Assembly (NCBI RefSeq): GCF_032854445.1
Contig: NC_088306.1
Coordinates: 13,203,386 to 13,267,385, forward strand
Source: Liolophura sinensis
Taxonomy: Eukaryota > Mollusca > Polyplacophora > Chitonida > Chitonidae
Direction: 5' to 3'
Length of the DNA: 64,000 nucleotides
The translations under genes and the position numbers were made by a program. Below are positions 61,212 through 64,000 of this stretch, in pieces. How positions within the stretch are numbered: position 1 is the stretch's first letter; each line of letters starts with the position of its first letter. Below the pieces are notes generated by a model that was not told the origin of the DNA, searched no databases, and worked only from the letters and a program-made list of their open reading frames with translations.

Positions 61212-62692
61212 CAGACAAAATGCCGTTGTCACTCATTTTTGATCTATCTAGTCTGGTGCTTGTAAATGGATAGTAAAATACGTGAAACTTTTTGGTTCTC
61301 ATAAGGATGTATTTACTGTGAACCTTTACTTGGGAATAAATCAGTGAAACTTTGAAAAGTTGAATGCAATTAAGAAATTCTGGGTGAATAGCGATGAGTT
61401 ACTGGCCTATGTACATATTGATGTCTTGTCAGTTGAAAGAGGAAAATGTGCCAGAACTTACACGGGTGTAAAATCTTTCAAGTCATAACTTCTTTGAACT
61501 GTCATTGCTTGGAACAAGATGTTAGCTGTTAGGCTGAACTCTAGCAGCCGGCATCTGGAAGTTATTAGGCCAGTGTAGGTTTGTTTATAAGATGCTCAAG
61601 GAACACCAGATTAGCCTGTGAGCCTGTAACTAGTTTAAATACCCCATGTCAGAAGGGTATAAGTGAACATGGATTCTGCTTGTCAAATGCAAGAAATTGA
61701 CAATTAGCCTGTGAACCACTCTGGATTTCCAAGTGAGAAATGCTTACATTTTGTACATTATCTGGGCCACATTTCTCACTTTGGGCTACTTATTCCTTTT
61801 ATTGTGAGCCATTTGCCAAGATTTATATTGGATAATATTGCTGACGTTTTTAGAAAACTGGAAATATGAGCCAGTGTCTGATTCTACTGTATGATCCTGC
61901 AATCAAGTTATAATCGTAAAGTAAGAAAGGATGTTAAAAATTTGCCATCCTAATACAAGGAAATGTAGCTCCCAATAAAGTCAACAAGCTATCATCATGA
62001 AGATTAAGTCACTATTAAGATTGTGTTTTCAGTCTCTAATTATGTACAAGTGGTGGCAGACATTTAGCCATCTAAGAAAACAATTTAACTTTCTCTTCCT
62101 TTAGTTATATATATTTAAAATCACCTTCGTAACTTTTCGACTGTGCTTTTTTTTTTTAATAACAGCACAATGCATCTTGATATTTTGCCAAGCCTAATTT
62201 TCTTTGTTTTGAAGGTTACACTTGTTTAACATAAAGGTAATGTTTATGAGGTCTATTTTCCACTGTTTGTCACAGTTTTGTTTGGAGCAGATGCCGAGTA
62301 GCTCACGTCAGCAACAATAGAGCAAGGCCATAACTCGTGCAATAAGCAATGCTGTAGGAACTCATCACTTCAGCCCCAGTAGAATACCACTAGCCTGTAG
62401 TCTACCCCCTCAATGTTTAGGGTCGCAACCCATGGGAGACTTGTTGTGTTGTAAGACAAATTACTGGGCTGCTGTTTTACAACAAACAACCAATGAGCTT
62501 TGGATGGAACTTTGTTTTAGTGCCATCGGCTTTCTAGTCCAGATCGGCAACTTTTTTGTGCAGCGCTTTAACAGCTGCAGCCAACTCACATTGTTTCCAG
62601 AATTATTCTCGGTATTATTACTCAATAATGTTAATGGTAATTGGCTTGTATGCCAAAGCTTTATACTCTGGAATCTTTTTTTTTTTTGGCAG

Positions 62693-62753
62693 GCATTCTA
62701 GAACAGCTTTAGTTGGTGGAGACCGTGATTACATAACATGGCAGCCACAATAG
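62693..62753 (+). CDS. Candidate terminal exon (HSRTALVGGDRDYITWQPQ)
   Basis: A T12 tract followed by ggcag precedes one base and then HSRTALVGGDRDYITWQPQ and a TAG at 62751-62753. The phase-2 entry would accept the two-base leftover of the candidate at 59606 if that exon is cut at 59651 (CT+G = Leu). The two would then form a continuous hydrophilic tail. This chain depends on weak short exons and may be coincidence. Confidence 0.25.
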
Positions 62754-63373
62754 AAGTTACACCCTGTTTTTGTAAGGACAGAGGTAGTGAATGTGTATGT
62801 TGGTAGGGAAAGCTGATAATAACGGAAGCTAAGCCAATGTGTGTGTTGTGTACTGCATACAAGGTTGTAATATTGCAGGATATGGAATTGTGTTGATAAT
62901 GTGCTGATAAATATACCCTACTCAGCGAAGTTGGAGGCATACCGGAATCAGCTGTCCATCCTTCTGTAGACAAATTTTGTCAGTTTTGACGATTTTGTCA
63001 ATACATCTACTCCCAAACTACAGCACTGATTTTGATGAAACTTACCATACATCTTCCCTGTGATCTAAACTTGTGCATGCTATAGTTTAATTACAATTAG
63101 GGCATTATTTTGATAATTACTCCCATTGGGTACATAGTGGATTTTAATGTGCACTGTGTGATTGCTACCCTTCTCCATTCGATCTACTCTATGTACCAGT
63201 TGTGCAATCAGTGCACATCACAGATGGTCCATGAAACAGTCTGTATGAAGACAAACTAAGCAACGTGATGTCCTTATTTGTTTTAAGGTTTTCTTAGTTT
63301 TCTTTCTTTTATTTTTGGAAATGTTGGAAGATGGAAGGCGGATATTTCACACATCTGGATTCTAGTTTTATTT

Positions 63374-63520
63374 GTTTATATTTTTTATCTGTTTGGTGTT
63401 TTATGTTTTACACAATTATAGTTGACTTATACTCCAGCGGCCAGCATTATGGTGAGGAAACTGAGCAGAGGTCGGATAGGATGCACCGCCATCCCTGGGT
63501 TGCTGACAGAAATTCTCATG
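63374..63520 (-). mobile_element. SINE family 1, diverged fragment
   Basis: Retains TGGTGTTTTATGTTTTACAC, GCGGCCAGCATTATGGTGAG and GGGTTGCTGACAGA. The head is missing. Confidence 0.65.
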
Positions 63521-63711
63521 TACAGCATGTATAATTATTGTAAATTATGGATCAACATAGTTAAAACTTATTAGAAAAATTATTCAAAATGAATCTCGTA
63601 TACCTTCATGCTAGTAAGTACAGTGTACCTTTGCATGACCTCTCAGTTATGGTTATTAAGTATAAAGATAACAGAAGAGTTTGTTTACCTATACAGCATA
63701 TAAATTATTAT

Positions 63712-63938
63712 TTACTTTATTGATTGATTTGATTGATGTTTTACGCCGTGCTCAAGAATATTTCACTTATATGATGGCGGCCAGCATTATGGTGGGAGGG
63801 AACCAGGCAGAGCCCGGGGGAACCCACGAGCATCTGCAGGTTGCTAGTAGACCTTCCCACGTTCGGCCGGAGAGGAAGCCAGTGTGAGCAGCCACATTGG
63901 TGGGAGGATTCTGGATCAACTGAGCCATGGAGGCCCCC
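63712..63938 (-). mobile_element. SINE family 1 with internal deletion
   Basis: A minus strand copy. The segment between the body and the B box is shortened, and the sequence that would carry the GAGTTCAAGTCC B box is absent. Short AT-rich similar flanks (aattattattta, aataattattta) may be a decayed target-site duplication. Confidence 0.85.
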
Positions 63939-64000
63939 AATAATTATTTAAAGGAATGATTACTTTATAATCATTTGAAGTTGTAGGCTATTTTTTAACT

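Overview
This window looks like nuclear DNA of an invertebrate animal. It is AT-rich, has no operon-like ORF packing, carries GT/AG splice signals, and is crowded with tandem minisatellites and tRNA-derived SINEs. One SINE family (tRNA-like head opening GGGGCCTCCGTGGCTCAG, tail ending CAATCAAATAAATAAA), a second SINE sharing its 3' end but with an (ACTC)n tail, and many ACATGTACATGTA-type motifs suggest a lophotrochozoan such as a mollusc or brachiopod. That placement is inference from remembered repeat styles and was not checked.

Gene content is sparse. The only gene I can support lies on the + strand. It has an extracellular exon (17625-17780), a transmembrane exon (27695-27857) and a terminal exon (29394-29485), with a poly(A) signal at 29796. 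The exons are phase-compatible (0/0, 0/1, 1/stop). Together they describe the C-terminal part of a single-pass membrane protein with two N-glycosylation sequons, one hydrophobic segment, a basic stop-transfer and a short tail ending in TTGV, which fits a class I PDZ ligand. Two further possible exons (18629-18739, 27112-27209) lie between them. The 5' part of the gene is not recognised. The last 82 bp block of the gene is duplicated in tandem in its 3' UTR.

Region by region: 0-17 kb holds satellites (43, 31, 20, 24 and 53 bp units) and non-coding sequence. 17-30 kb holds the gene, with 28, ~28, 21, 28 and 27 bp arrays in its introns and a SINE-flanked palindrome at 26 kb. 30-55 kb is mostly intergenic or very large intron, with SINEs, a mariner-type MITE (43364-43601), a foldback-like structure (53794-54395) and several blocks of high-complexity sequence that may be conserved non-coding elements. 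55-64 kb holds a 65 bp array, an 83 bp array, several SINEs with clear target-site duplications, and a few low-confidence exon candidates that may belong to a second + strand gene or to alternative 3' ends of the first.

The long ORFs inside arrays are products of repeat periods divisible by three and are not genes. I found no RNA gene, CRISPR array, virus or prokaryotic-style system.
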